From Pseudomonadota bacterium (GTDB taxonomy: Bacteria; Pseudomonadota; Alphaproteobacteria; Rhizobiales; Tepidamorphaceae), in NCBI GenBank assembly GCA_023435545.1, contig JAEYRQ010000487.1, positions 1 to 9,169 of the forward strand: DNA of 9,169 nt. Reading direction: 5' to 3'. Shown piece by piece: positions 1 through 6,075 of the stretch (position 1 is its first letter; the number at the start of each line of letters is the position of its first letter). Both the position numbers and the translations under genes were made by a program. A model generated the notes under the pieces. It searched no databases. It was not told where the DNA came from and saw nothing but the letters and a program-made list of their open reading frames with translations.

Positions 1-444
1 TGCGGGGAAGAAGATCATCGGCAGGCCCGCGCTGATCGCGCCCATGATCAGCGCCGGCGTGGTCTTGTCGCAGCCCCCCATCAGCACCACCCCGTCGATC
101 GGGTGGGAGCGCAGCAGTTCCTCGGTCTCCATCGCCAGCATGTTGCGGTAGAGCATGGTGGTGGGCTTCACCAGGCTTTCGGACAGCGACAGCGCCGGCA
201 ATTCCATCGGCAGTCCGCCCGCCTGCAACACCCCCCGCTTGATGTCGGCGGCGCGCTCGCGGAAATGCAGATGGCAGGGCTGCGCCTCCGACCAGGTGTT
301 GATGACGGCGATCACAGGGCGGCCCGCCCAGTCCTCCGGCCCCAGCCCCATCTGCATCATCCGGGAGCGGTGGCCGAACGAACGCAGGTCGTCCGGGGCG
401 AACCACCGGGCGCTGCGCAGGTCTCGCGCGGACTTCCTGGTCAT
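1..444 (-). CDS. IlvD/Edd family sugar-acid (aldonate) dehydratase, N-terminal part, cut by the left edge
   Basis: Reading the minus strand from ATG at 444-442 gives 148 residues open to the window edge; family members are about 570-600 residues, so only the first quarter is visible. It is an Fe-S dehydratase of the IlvD/Edd family, which removes water from a dihydroxy acid or aldonate to give a 2-keto(-3-deoxy) acid in the cytoplasm. Seen: NTWSEAQPC (49-57) with C57, and GGCDKTTPA (123-131) with C125. These are two of the three cysteines expected to hold the cluster, and their 68-residue spacing fits L-arabinonate dehydratases. E89, D126 and K127 fit the Mg ligands and carbamylated lysine known in that subgroup. 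The KTTP motif and PCH rather than PCN favour an aldonate dehydratase over the biosynthetic dihydroxy-acid dehydratase. The start has a purine-rich AGAGGGA about 9-10 nt upstream. It follows the lactonase by 43 bp, probably in one transcript. The exact substrate (arabinonate, xylonate, galactonate, other) is unknown. Confidence 0.9.
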   Translation of the reverse strand, partial: MTRKSARDLRSARWFAPDDLRSFGHRSRMMQMGLGPEDWAGRPVIAVINTWSEAQPCHLHFRERAADIKRGVLQAGGLPMELPALSLSESLVKPTTMLYRNMLAMETEELLRSHPIDGVVLMGGCDKTTPALIMGAISAGLPMIFFPA

Positions 445-487
445 CGACTGCAGTTCCCTCTCACATCGCCTGTCCGCGTAAGCCCGG

Positions 488-1378
488 TCATCGTCCCGTC
501 TCTCCGACCCGCCAGCGGACAGGAGCGGCTCCCGACCAGCCGGTGCCCAACAGGCTCGCGACTGCGAGCGCGCCATCGGGCGCCTCGCCGCCCTTGGAGG
601 TGAGGAAGGCGAGCGACATGTCCGGCCCCCCAAACGCGATCTTGGTCGGCGCCGCGAACGGCGTGGCGATCTCCTGGAGGTGGTCGCGCTCCGGCGAAAA
701 GATGTGGACGACCCCGCCTCCCACGCCGGCGATCCAGTAATTGCCGGTAGCGTCGAGCGAGGCGCCATCGGGCCGCCCGGTCATATCGTGCATCGCGACG
801 AACGGCACCCGACCGCGCGGACGCCCGCGCCGATCGAGATCGCAGGCCCAGACGGTCTGCACGGAAGGGTAGGAGTCCGACACGTAGAGCCGGCGTCGGG
901 CGGAATCCACGGCGAGCCCGTTGGGCGTGAAGAATCCGTCGAGCACCGGCTCCGTCACGCCGTCTGCCGCGATCCGATACAGGACGCCGACCGGGGCCGG
1001 TTCGGGGATCGACATCGTCCCCGCCCACAGCACGCCATCGGTATCGACCGTCGCGTCGTTGAAGCGGCGCCCGACGATGTCGTGGGCGACGATACGCTCG
1101 AACGTCCCTGTATGATGATCGAACAGGAAGATGCCGGTCTCCATGCCCACTGCTGGCGGCCCCGCTTCGGTGAGCACCACGAAGCCCGGGATCTCCGGCG
1201 TCGGCCAGGCGTCGGTCTCGCCACCGGGGACGCCGGTGCGCAGCAGCCTCCGTCCGTCGATGTCGACCCACCAGACGCAGTCCTCGCGGTCACACCACGA
1301 CGGGCTTTCACCGAGTTTGGCAGATGCGGTCGACAGCACATCGAACCGCACGTCGCCCTTCGCACCGGCTGCCGCCAT
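488..1378 (-). CDS. SMP-30/gluconolactonase/LRE family sugar lactonase
   Basis: A 296-residue cytoplasmic protein of the SMP-30 (regucalcin-like) six-bladed beta-propeller family, whose bacterial members hydrolyse aldonolactones to aldonates with one divalent metal. Counting from the ATG at 1378, the metal and active-site residues are E24 (in LGESPSW), N107 (in RRFNDATVD), N153 (in FTPNGLAVD) and D204 (in RPDGASLD). This matches the known Glu/Asn/Asn/Asp set, and the length is typical. A longer reading from an ATG at 1432 exists, but the extra 18 residues (MACCEPALGS...) are unlike the family. GGGGAGGA lies just before the 1378 ATG, although its 3-nt spacing is tight. It is the first gene of the minus-strand operon, ahead of the aldonate dehydratase, so it likely supplies the acid that the dehydratase uses. 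It is divergent from the TRAP operon. The family assignment is firm; the sugar is not known. Confidence 0.9.
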   Translation of the reverse strand: MAAAGAKGDVRFDVLSTASAKLGESPSWCDREDCVWWVDIDGRRLLRTGVPGGETDAWPTPEIPGFVVLTEAGPPAVGMETGIFLFDHHTGTFERIVAHDIVGRRFNDATVDTDGVLWAGTMSIPEPAPVGVLYRIAADGVTEPVLDGFFTPNGLAVDSARRRLYVSDSYPSVQTVWACDLDRRGRPRGRVPFVAMHDMTGRPDGASLDATGNYWIAGVGGGVVHIFSPERDHLQEIATPFAAPTKIAFGGPDMSLAFLTSKGGEAPDGALAVASLLGTGWSGAAPVRWRVGETGR

Positions 1379-1453
1379 CTTCCTCCCCGCATGTTCTTGG
1401 CGGCTTCCGAGCGCCGGCTCACAGCATGCCATGACACCGCACCAGATTCCGCA

Positions 1454-1483
1454 TTGACAGGCTAGAGCTAGCCTACGTAGTAT
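1454..1483 (+). promoter_or_regulatory. Candidate sigma-70-type promoter for the TRAP operon
   Basis: TTGACA (1454-1459) is a perfect -35 hexamer. It is followed after 18 bp by TAGTAT (1478-1483), a 4/6 match to the -10. Transcription would begin near 1490, leaving a leader of about 55 nt before the dctP ATG. The stretch is visibly more AT-rich than its surroundings. On the opposite strand a weaker pair, TTGAGA (1488-1483) and TAGCCT (1464-1459) with an 18-bp spacer, could drive the lactonase operon from the same segment. That second promoter is only a guess. Confidence 0.5.
1459..1480. promoter_or_regulatory. Candidate operator: two abutting dyads within the promoter
   Basis: AGGCTAG-AG-CTAGCCT (1459-1474) is a perfect inverted repeat with 7-bp arms and a 2-bp centre, filling the spacer between the -35 and -10. 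CTACGTAG (1473-1480) is a perfect 8-bp palindrome that shares two bases with it and runs into the -10. Their centres are 10 bp apart, one helical turn. A dimeric repressor bound here would block the promoter. The GntR-family gene at the end of the operon is the obvious candidate, but no binding is shown. Confidence 0.45.
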
Positions 1484-1491
1484 CTCAACAC

Positions 1492-1507
1492 AACTAAAAT
1501 ATTAGTT
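1492..1507. promoter_or_regulatory. Candidate operator: AT-rich dyad just downstream of the presumed start of transcription
   Basis: AACTAA-AATA-TTAGTT is a perfect inverted repeat with 6-bp arms and a 4-bp centre. It is unusual for its AT-richness in a GC-rich genome. It lies about where the dctP transcript would begin, and its centre is 33 bp (about three helical turns) from the centre of the dyad at 1459-1474. Size and symmetry suit a dimeric GntR-type regulator. A role as an RNA hairpin in the leader is less likely because the stem would be weak. Confidence 0.45.
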
Positions 1508-1544
1508 CTGCAGGCTTCGGCCGCACATTCCGGGGAGAAGACGC

Positions 1545-2525
1545 ATGACCGTCCGCTTGAAGTCTGTCGCCGTCTGCGCCGCCATCGCCGCGGCCATCGG
1601 CCTTGCCCTGCCCGCCTCGGCGGCGACGACGCTGCGCATCGGCACAGTGCTGGCGCCCAGCGACCCGATGGGTCAGGGCCTGGAGAAGTTCAAGGCCGAC
1701 GTCGAGAAGGCCACCAACGGCGAGGTGATCATCGAGGTCTTCCACAACTCGCAGCTCGGTGACACCACGGAGATGCTCGACCAGGCCCGCGCCGGCGCCA
1801 ATGTCGGCACCGTTACCGATGTCGCCCGCCTGTCGAGCTTCGTCCCCTCGCTGGCGATCATGTCGGCGCCCTTCCTGTTCGATACCTACGATGACGCGGA
1901 CAAGTTCGCGCTGTCGGACGAGTACATCGCCTGGGGCGACGAGCTGGCCGAGAAGGCCGACATGGTGATGCTCGCCTCCAACTGGTACCAGGGCGCCCGC
2001 CACGCGCTGACCAAGAAGCCGGTCGCCACGCCCGAGGACCTGAAGGGCCTCAGGATGCGCACCATCGGCGCACCCGTATGGATCGAGACGATCCGGGCGA
2101 TGGGTGCCGAGCCGACGCCGATGGCCTGGGGTGAGGTCTACTCCGCCCTGCAGCTCGGCACCCTCGACGCCGCCGAGGCCCAGCCGACCGCGATCTGGGG
2201 TGCAAAGCTTTACGAGGTCATCAGCCACGTCACCAAGACAGGGCACATCCAGCTCGTCACGGCCCTGGTGGTCGGCAAGGACGCCTGGGACCAGATCTCG
2301 CCCGAGAACCAGAAGATCGTCCGAGACCTCGCGGTCGAGAACGGCCGCTACGCCTCCGGCCTGACCATCGAGCTCGGAGAGAAGGCGCTCGAGGACGTCG
2401 CCGCCTCCGGCGTAAGCGTCACCGAGGTGGATCTAGCCCCCTTCAAGGAGGCCGCCGCCGGCGTCTACGAGACCCTCGACCTCACCGAGGAAGCGAAGAT
2501 CGTCAACTCCGTCCTCGGGCGCTAG
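1545..2525 (+). CDS. dctP: TRAP transporter solute-binding protein (DctP family)
   Basis: A 326-residue periplasmic receptor that captures a carboxylate-bearing solute and delivers it to the DctQM permease. Residues 1-26 form a Sec signal peptide: K/R near the start, a hydrophobic core, and an ASA-A cleavage site at about 26/27. The mature protein shows typical DctP features: LRIGTVLAPSDPMGQG (30-45), SAPFLFDTYDDADKF (107-121), NWYQGARHALTKKP (146-159), and LKGLRMRTIG (167-175), whose R172 is the likely substrate-carboxylate arginine. GEVYSALQLGTLDAAEAQ follows at 196-213. The length is normal. GGGGAG (1532-1537) lies 7 nt before the ATG, a good ribosome binding site. It is the first gene of the plus-strand operon, 41 bp before dctQ, and divergent from a lactonase-dehydratase pair. 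That setting suggests a sugar acid or lactone rather than a C4-dicarboxylate; this is inference. The symbol denotes the family only. Confidence 0.93.
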   Translation: MTVRLKSVAVCAAIAAAIGLALPASAATTLRIGTVLAPSDPMGQGLEKFKADVEKATNGEVIIEVFHNSQLGDTTEMLDQARAGANVGTVTDVARLSSFVPSLAIMSAPFLFDTYDDADKFALSDEYIAWGDELAEKADMVMLASNWYQGARHALTKKPVATPEDLKGLRMRTIGAPVWIETIRAMGAEPTPMAWGEVYSALQLGTLDAAEAQPTAIWGAKLYEVISHVTKTGHIQLVTALVVGKDAWDQISPENQKIVRDLAVENGRYASGLTIELGEKALEDVAASGVSVTEVDLAPFKEAAAGVYETLDLTEEAKIVNSVLGR

Positions 2526-2566
2526 CATCCCGCTGAGGCGGATAGAAGTCGGGTGCGGGCGGACAG

Positions 2567-3019
2567 ATGTATCAGCGTATCGAGTTCGCCTGCGCCGTCG
2601 TCCTGCTCGCGGCGATCGTCGGCCTCGTCGGCGTCGCCGCGATCACCCGAGCCTACGGGGCGCCGATCATCTGGTCGGTGGAGATCGCGCAGCTGATGTT
2701 CGTCTGGCTGGTGATGCTGGCCGCCGACCTCGCGCTCCAGCAGAACCGCCATTTCGGGCTGTCGGTGGTGCTCGACCGGCTCTCGCCCCGGGCCGGACGC
2801 ATCCTGGCGGTCTCCAACCTGCTGGTGATGATCGGCCTGCTCTCGTTCCTGCTGTTCTATTCCGTCCGCAACACCGGCCTTATGCACCGCAGCCTCGTCG
2901 GGGCCACACAGATGCCGGCCTCCTTCATCCACGCGGCGATGCCGTTCGGGCTGGTGCTAATGCTGCGGACCCTCCTGGTGCAGCTGCGTGCAACCGTCCG
3001 GGAGCGGAGCGCGGCATGA
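2567..3019 (+). CDS. dctQ: TRAP transporter small membrane subunit (DctQ family)
   Basis: A 150-residue inner-membrane protein with four predicted helices at about 6-26, 38-57, 79-100 and 118-140, the standard layout of the small TRAP subunit. Recognisable features are W36 and E39 at the start of helix 2 (IIWSVEIAQLMFVWLVMLAA) and the charged loop QQNRHFGLSVVLDRLSP after it. DctQ holds the large subunit and takes part in docking of the binding protein. The sequence before the ATG has only weak purine-rich stretches (GGGCGGA), so translation may rely on the upstream gene. Its TGA overlaps the dctM ATG by 4 nt (ATGA at 3016-3019), which points to translational coupling and equal stoichiometry. 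Confidence 0.92.
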   Translation: MYQRIEFACAVVLLAAIVGLVGVAAITRAYGAPIIWSVEIAQLMFVWLVMLAADLALQQNRHFGLSVVLDRLSPRAGRILAVSNLLVMIGLLSFLLFYSVRNTGLMHRSLVGATQMPASFIHAAMPFGLVLMLRTLLVQLRATVRERSAA

Positions 3020-4299
3020 TGCTGCTCCTGATCGGCGGCCTGTTCGTCGTCTTCCTCATCATCGGCCTGCCGGTCGCCTTCGCGCTGGCACTCGCAGCCA
3101 TTCCAGTCTTCACGCTGACCGGCACCATGCCGCCCACCGTGGTGCTGCAGAAGATGGTCACCGCGACGCAGAACTTTCCGCTGCTCGCCGTGCCGTTCTT
3201 CATCCTCGCCGGCAACCTGATGAACGCCACCGGCATCACCGAGCGGCTGATCCGCTTCTCGCGCCTGCTCACCGGCTGGATGGCAGGCGGCCTCGCCCAG
3301 GTCTCAATCATGCTGAGCTTCATGATGGGCGGCATCTCCGGCTCCGCGGTGGCGGACGCGGCGATGGAGGCGCGCGTGCTGGGACCCGGCATGCTGCAGC
3401 AGGGCTATTCAAAGGGTCATACCGCGGTGATCCTCGCCTTCGGCTCGATCATCACCGCGACAATACCGCCGAGCATCGGCCTGATCCTGTTCGGCTTCAT
3501 CAACGAGGTTTCGATCGGCCGGCTGTTCCTTGCCGGTATCCTTCCCGGGGTGGTGCTGACCGGCGTGCTGATGCTGACCACCTGGATCGTCGCCAGGCGG
3601 CACGGCTACGCCCCCGATCTCGAGACGATACCGTCGGCGCGGGAGCTCGGCCGCAGCTTCCTCGACAGCGTCTGGTCGCTCCTTTTCCCCGTGATCCTGA
3701 TCGTCGGCTTCCGCTTCGGATTCTTCACCGCCACCGAGGCCGGCGTCTTCCTCGTCGCCTACGCGCTGTTCATCGGCACCGTCGTTTACCGTGAGCTGGA
3801 CTGGGCGAAGACCTACGAGGCGTTCCGCGGATCGGTCAGCGATCTCGGCATGGTCATGCTGCTGATCATGATGGCGGCCGTGCTGGGCTATGCCGTCACC
3901 ATCGAGCGCGGCCCCCAGCAGATCACCGAACTCGTCACCACCCTGACCTCCGACCCGGTCTTCATCCTGATCCTGGTGGTCGTCCTTCTGATTGTCAGCG
4001 GCATGTTCCTGGAGGGGGCCGCCAACATCCTGCTGGTCACGCCGATCGTCATGCCGGTGCTCGTGAGCGCCGGCTACGACCCCATCCACATGGGCATCCT
4101 GATCGTCACGCTGATCAATTTCGGCGGGGTGACGCCGCCGGTCGGGGTGATCATGTTCACGGTCTGCGGCGCCCTCGGCTGCAAGGCCGGCGCCTTCACC
4201 CGCGCCTCCGCGCCCTTCTTCCTGGCGATGCTGCTGTTCTTCGTGATTTTGGCCGCATTCCCCGGCCTGGCGCTGTATCTTCCTCGCATGCTGATGTGA
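3016..4299 (+). CDS. dctM: TRAP transporter large permease subunit (DctM family)
   Basis: A 427-residue polytopic membrane protein of normal length for DctM, the subunit that carries solute inward in exchange for an ion gradient (usually Na+). Hydrophobic segments run throughout, fitting 11-12 helices plus re-entrant hairpins. Family signatures in order: PLLAVPFFILAGNLMNATGI (55-74), GGISGSAVAD (105-114), PPSIGLILFG (151-160), TATEAG (238-243), FLEGAANILLVTPIVMPV (331-348) and NFGGVTPPVG (368-377). The ATG overlaps the dctQ stop, and the TGA overlaps the GTG start of the regulator gene, so dctQ, dctM and the regulator form one tightly packed unit. Nothing appears truncated or missing. Substrate specificity lies mainly in the binding protein and cannot be judged here. 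Confidence 0.95.
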   Translation: MMLLLIGGLFVVFLIIGLPVAFALALAAIPVFTLTGTMPPTVVLQKMVTATQNFPLLAVPFFILAGNLMNATGITERLIRFSRLLTGWMAGGLAQVSIMLSFMMGGISGSAVADAAMEARVLGPGMLQQGYSKGHTAVILAFGSIITATIPPSIGLILFGFINEVSIGRLFLAGILPGVVLTGVLMLTTWIVARRHGYAPDLETIPSARELGRSFLDSVWSLLFPVILIVGFRFGFFTATEAGVFLVAYALFIGTVVYRELDWAKTYEAFRGSVSDLGMVMLLIMMAAVLGYAVTIERGPQQITELVTTLTSDPVFILILVVVLLIVSGMFLEGAANILLVTPIVMPVLVSAGYDPIHMGILIVTLINFGGVTPPVGVIMFTVCGALGCKAGAFTRASAPFFLAMLLFFVILAAFPGLALYLPRMLM

Positions 4300-5069
4300 C
4301 GGACATGGTCGCGAGCCGAACCCGACGCCGTCCTGCTGATCGGGACAACATGAACGAGAGCCCTTTCCGACCCGGCTCCGCGCCGTGGGCGAGCGATGCC
4401 GGCCGCACCTCGCACGTGCCCGCCTCCGCCCGGCTCTACCAGGAGATCCGGCGGCGGATCGTCTCGCTCGAATTGCCGCCCGACACGACGCTGTCGCGCG
4501 CCGAACTGGCGGATGCCTTCGGGGTCAGCCAGTCGCCGGTGCGCGAGGCGATCCTGCGGCTCGAGCAGGACGGGCTGGTGGTGTCCTATCCCCAGTCGCG
4601 CACCGTCGTCACCCGGATCGGCATCGCCCGCATCCGCGAGGAACACTTCCTGCGCACTGCCGTCGAATGCGACGTCGCCCGCCGCCTGGCCGAGATCGGC
4701 GAGCCGGCGACGATCGTCAAGGTGAAGGGGCTGGTGAAGATGCAGGAGGCGCTCGCCGACGACATCGAGCAGGTCGCGCTGTTCAAGCAGCTCGACGAGG
4801 CTTTCCACGAGGCTTTGTTCGAGGGGGTCGGCCAGTCGAACCTGCACCAGCACGTCACCGCCCGCTGCGGCAATCTCGCGCGGCTGCGCTCGCTCGACCT
4901 GCCGCGCAGGGAGAAACTCGCCTCGGTGCTCTCCGGTCATCGCGCCGTGGTGGAGGCGATCGAGGCCGGCGACAGCGACGGCGCGGCGGCTGCCATGCGC
5001 CGCCACCTCTCCGGCTCGATCGAGCGGCTGCCGCAGATCGTCGAGGCCAATCCGGATCTGTTCGCGTAG
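4296..5069 (+). CDS. GntR family transcriptional regulator, FadR subfamily with FCD domain
   Basis: A 257-residue DNA-binding regulator. An N-terminal winged helix-turn-helix spans about 46-108 (ARLYQEIRRRIVSLELPP; recognition segment SRAELADAFGVSQSPVREAILRLEQDGLV). It is followed by an all-helical FCD ligand domain at about 115-240. The four FCD metal ligands are present: D167 and H171 (LDEAFH), H215 (SGHRAVVEAI) and H237 (MRRHL), so a metal-assisted carboxylate effector is likely. The first 40 or so residues are a basic extension without recognisable fold. The GTG at 4296 overlaps the dctM stop (GTGA). Alternatives are ATG at 4305 and ATG at 4350, none with a clear Shine-Dalgarno, so the true start is uncertain. 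As last gene of the TRAP operon it probably controls that operon and the divergent enzyme genes in response to the substrate or its keto-deoxy product. Confidence 0.92.
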   Translation: MTDMVASRTRRRPADRDNMNESPFRPGSAPWASDAGRTSHVPASARLYQEIRRRIVSLELPPDTTLSRAELADAFGVSQSPVREAILRLEQDGLVVSYPQSRTVVTRIGIARIREEHFLRTAVECDVARRLAEIGEPATIVKVKGLVKMQEALADDIEQVALFKQLDEAFHEALFEGVGQSNLHQHVTARCGNLARLRSLDLPRREKLASVLSGHRAVVEAIEAGDSDGAAAAMRRHLSGSIERLPQIVEANPDLFA

Positions 5070-5108
5070 TTCCAGCGACGACGGCGGCAGCTGCACCAAT
5101 CCACCGTC

Positions 5109-5138
5109 ATCCCGGCCGAGCGCAGCGAGTGCCGGGAT
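5109..5138. repeat. REP-like dyad: ATCCCGGC / GCCGGGAT
   Basis: Perfect 8-bp inverted arms (5109-5116 and 5131-5138) enclose a 14-nt loop, CGAGCGCAGCGAGT. It sits between convergent genes. From general knowledge, units of the form TCCCGGCCGAGCGCAGCGAG...GCCGGGA recur in intergenic regions of many alphaproteobacterial genomes. Only one copy is visible here, so repeat status is inferred. No T-tract follows on either strand, so it is not a classical intrinsic terminator, though it could protect 3' ends of the regulator transcript. Confidence 0.5.
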
Positions 5139-5172
5139 CGGGGCGCATCCACGCAGCCGTCCTGCCCTCCCG

Positions 5173-5227
5173 ATCTCGGATAGCCGTTGCACGGCTTCCG
5201 AGATGGCGGAATCGTTCGTGATCCGCC
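5173..5227. terminator. Two stacked hairpins in the convergent spacer, possible bidirectional terminator or 3'-end stabiliser
   Basis: The first hairpin pairs ATCTCGGA and AGCCGT (5173-5187, with T5181 bulged) against ACGGCTTCCGAGAT (5191-5204), giving a 14-bp stem with a 3-nt loop. The second pairs GGCGGA (5205-5210) with TCCGCC (5222-5227), extended by two more pairs across a bulged A5211. It ends one base before the stop codon of the minus-strand TPR gene. Neither has a T-tract, so termination would have to be Rho-assisted or the structures act in mRNA stability. The stem geometry is certain; the role is inferred. Confidence 0.45.
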
Positions 5228-5228
5228 C

Positions 5229-6008
5229 TCAGCCGTTCATCGACTTGATCTTCTGCCAGCGGTCGGGCGTACTCATCATGCTGCGCAGATAGGCCATGTT
5301 GGCCTGGACGTCCTCGGGCGGCAGGTCCTGGCGGGCGATCTGTTCGGCCTCGGCGAACTTGCCCTGCAGGCCCAGCACCAGCGCCAGGTTCTGGCGCACC
5401 CGCACGTCCGCGCCTGGCGCGGCAGCGGCGCGGCGCAGCGTCGCTTCGGCCTCGCCGATGCGATTGGACAGCGCGTAGGACAGGCCGAGATTGCTCAGGA
5501 TCGCCGGATTGTCGGGCGACAGCGCCAGGGCCCGGGCGTAGAGCTGCCGCGCCTCCTCGTTCTTGCCGAGTTGGTCGAGCGCGGCGCCCTGCGCCGACAG
5601 CACCTTCGCATCCTGACCACCGGCGGCCTGCGCCTTCTGCAGCATGACGTTGGCCTCGCCGGCATTGCCCTGCTTCAGCGAGGCGCGACCATAGGCGGCG
5701 AGCACCTTCGGGTTGGACGGGTTCGCATCGGCGGCCGATTTCAGCACGGCGAGCGCATCGGACTCCCGGCCGAGCGTCCGCAGGCTGTCGCTGAAGGCCA
5801 GCGCAGTGTCGGCGTCCTTCGGATTGCGCTCATATCTCTTCTGGAGTTCCGCCGCCCGCTTCAATTCGGGCGAGGCCTCGGCCTTCGCGGAGGCGGTCCT
5901 GCCGATCGAGCCCGTGTGTTCGGCGGTGGTCTTGCACCCGGCGAGCGCGAGGCCAGCAGCCAGCACCACGAGGCAGGTGAATGACGAGCGATACGCGTGG
6001 GAAGACAT
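5229..6008 (-). CDS. TPR-repeat lipoprotein, TadD-like
   Basis: A 259-residue protein with a lipoprotein signal peptide: basic/hydrophobic residues 6-24 and lipobox LALAGC with C25 as the lipidated cysteine. A low-complexity linker (26-46) leads into about five tetratricopeptide repeats: roughly 65-98, 99-132, 133-166 (AKVLSAQGAALDQLGKNEEARQ...), 167-200 and 201-230. The C-terminal stretch with DLPPEDVQANMAYLRSMM and a final W..IK resembles TadD proteins of alphaproteobacterial Flp/Tad pilus systems, where TadD acts as a pilotin-like assembly factor. No other tad or cpa gene is in the window, so TadD function is unproven; it could be another outer-membrane-anchored TPR scaffold. The ATG has AGGGG 5 nt upstream. 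It converges with the GntR gene and diverges from the aminopeptidase, so it appears monocistronic. Confidence 0.85.
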   Translation of the reverse strand: MSSHAYRSSFTCLVVLAAGLALAGCKTTAEHTGSIGRTASAKAEASPELKRAAELQKRYERNPKDADTALAFSDSLRTLGRESDALAVLKSAADANPSNPKVLAAYGRASLKQGNAGEANVMLQKAQAAGGQDAKVLSAQGAALDQLGKNEEARQLYARALALSPDNPAILSNLGLSYALSNRIGEAEATLRRAAAAPGADVRVRQNLALVLGLQGKFAEAEQIARQDLPPEDVQANMAYLRSMMSTPDRWQKIKSMNG

Positions 6009-6032
6009 TTACGCCCCTGTCCCGATACCCGT

Positions 6033-6051
6033 CCCGGCAGCTACGGCCGGG
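6033..6051. other. Small hairpin in the leader of the TPR lipoprotein gene
   Basis: CCCGGC (6033-6038) and GCCGGG (6046-6051) are perfect 6-bp arms around a 7-nt loop. It lies 25-43 nt upstream of the lipoprotein start codon, in its presumed untranslated leader. No function is evident; in a GC-rich genome a stem this short can arise by chance. Confidence 0.25.
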
Positions 6052-6075
6052 CCTCCCGTCAATACTCCGGTAACC

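Noticed and set aside
103..603. Plus-strand frames across the dehydratase and lactonase region (103-603, 680-1465)
   Set aside because: These lie opposite the dehydratase and lactonase, whose catalytic motifs are intact on the minus strand; the plus-strand translations are His/Arg/Pro-rich and uninformative.
1379..1432. 18-residue N-terminal extension of the lactonase (ATG 1432)
   Set aside because: The extension (MACCEP...) is not typical of SMP-30 proteins, and GGGGAGGA precedes the inner ATG at 1378.
2526..2566. Possible terminator or attenuator between dctP and dctQ
   Set aside because: I found no convincing stem-loop or T-tract in the 41-bp gap; the genes are read as one operon.
4074..5192. 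372-residue minus-strand open frame opposite the GntR gene and the end of dctM
   Set aside because: It runs opposite two firmly identified genes, its composition is biased, and it has no family features or ribosome binding site.
5187..5984. 265-residue plus-strand open frame opposite the TPR lipoprotein
   Set aside because: Antisense shadow. The minus-strand reading has a lipobox and regular TPR pattern, and the plus-strand reading has neither.
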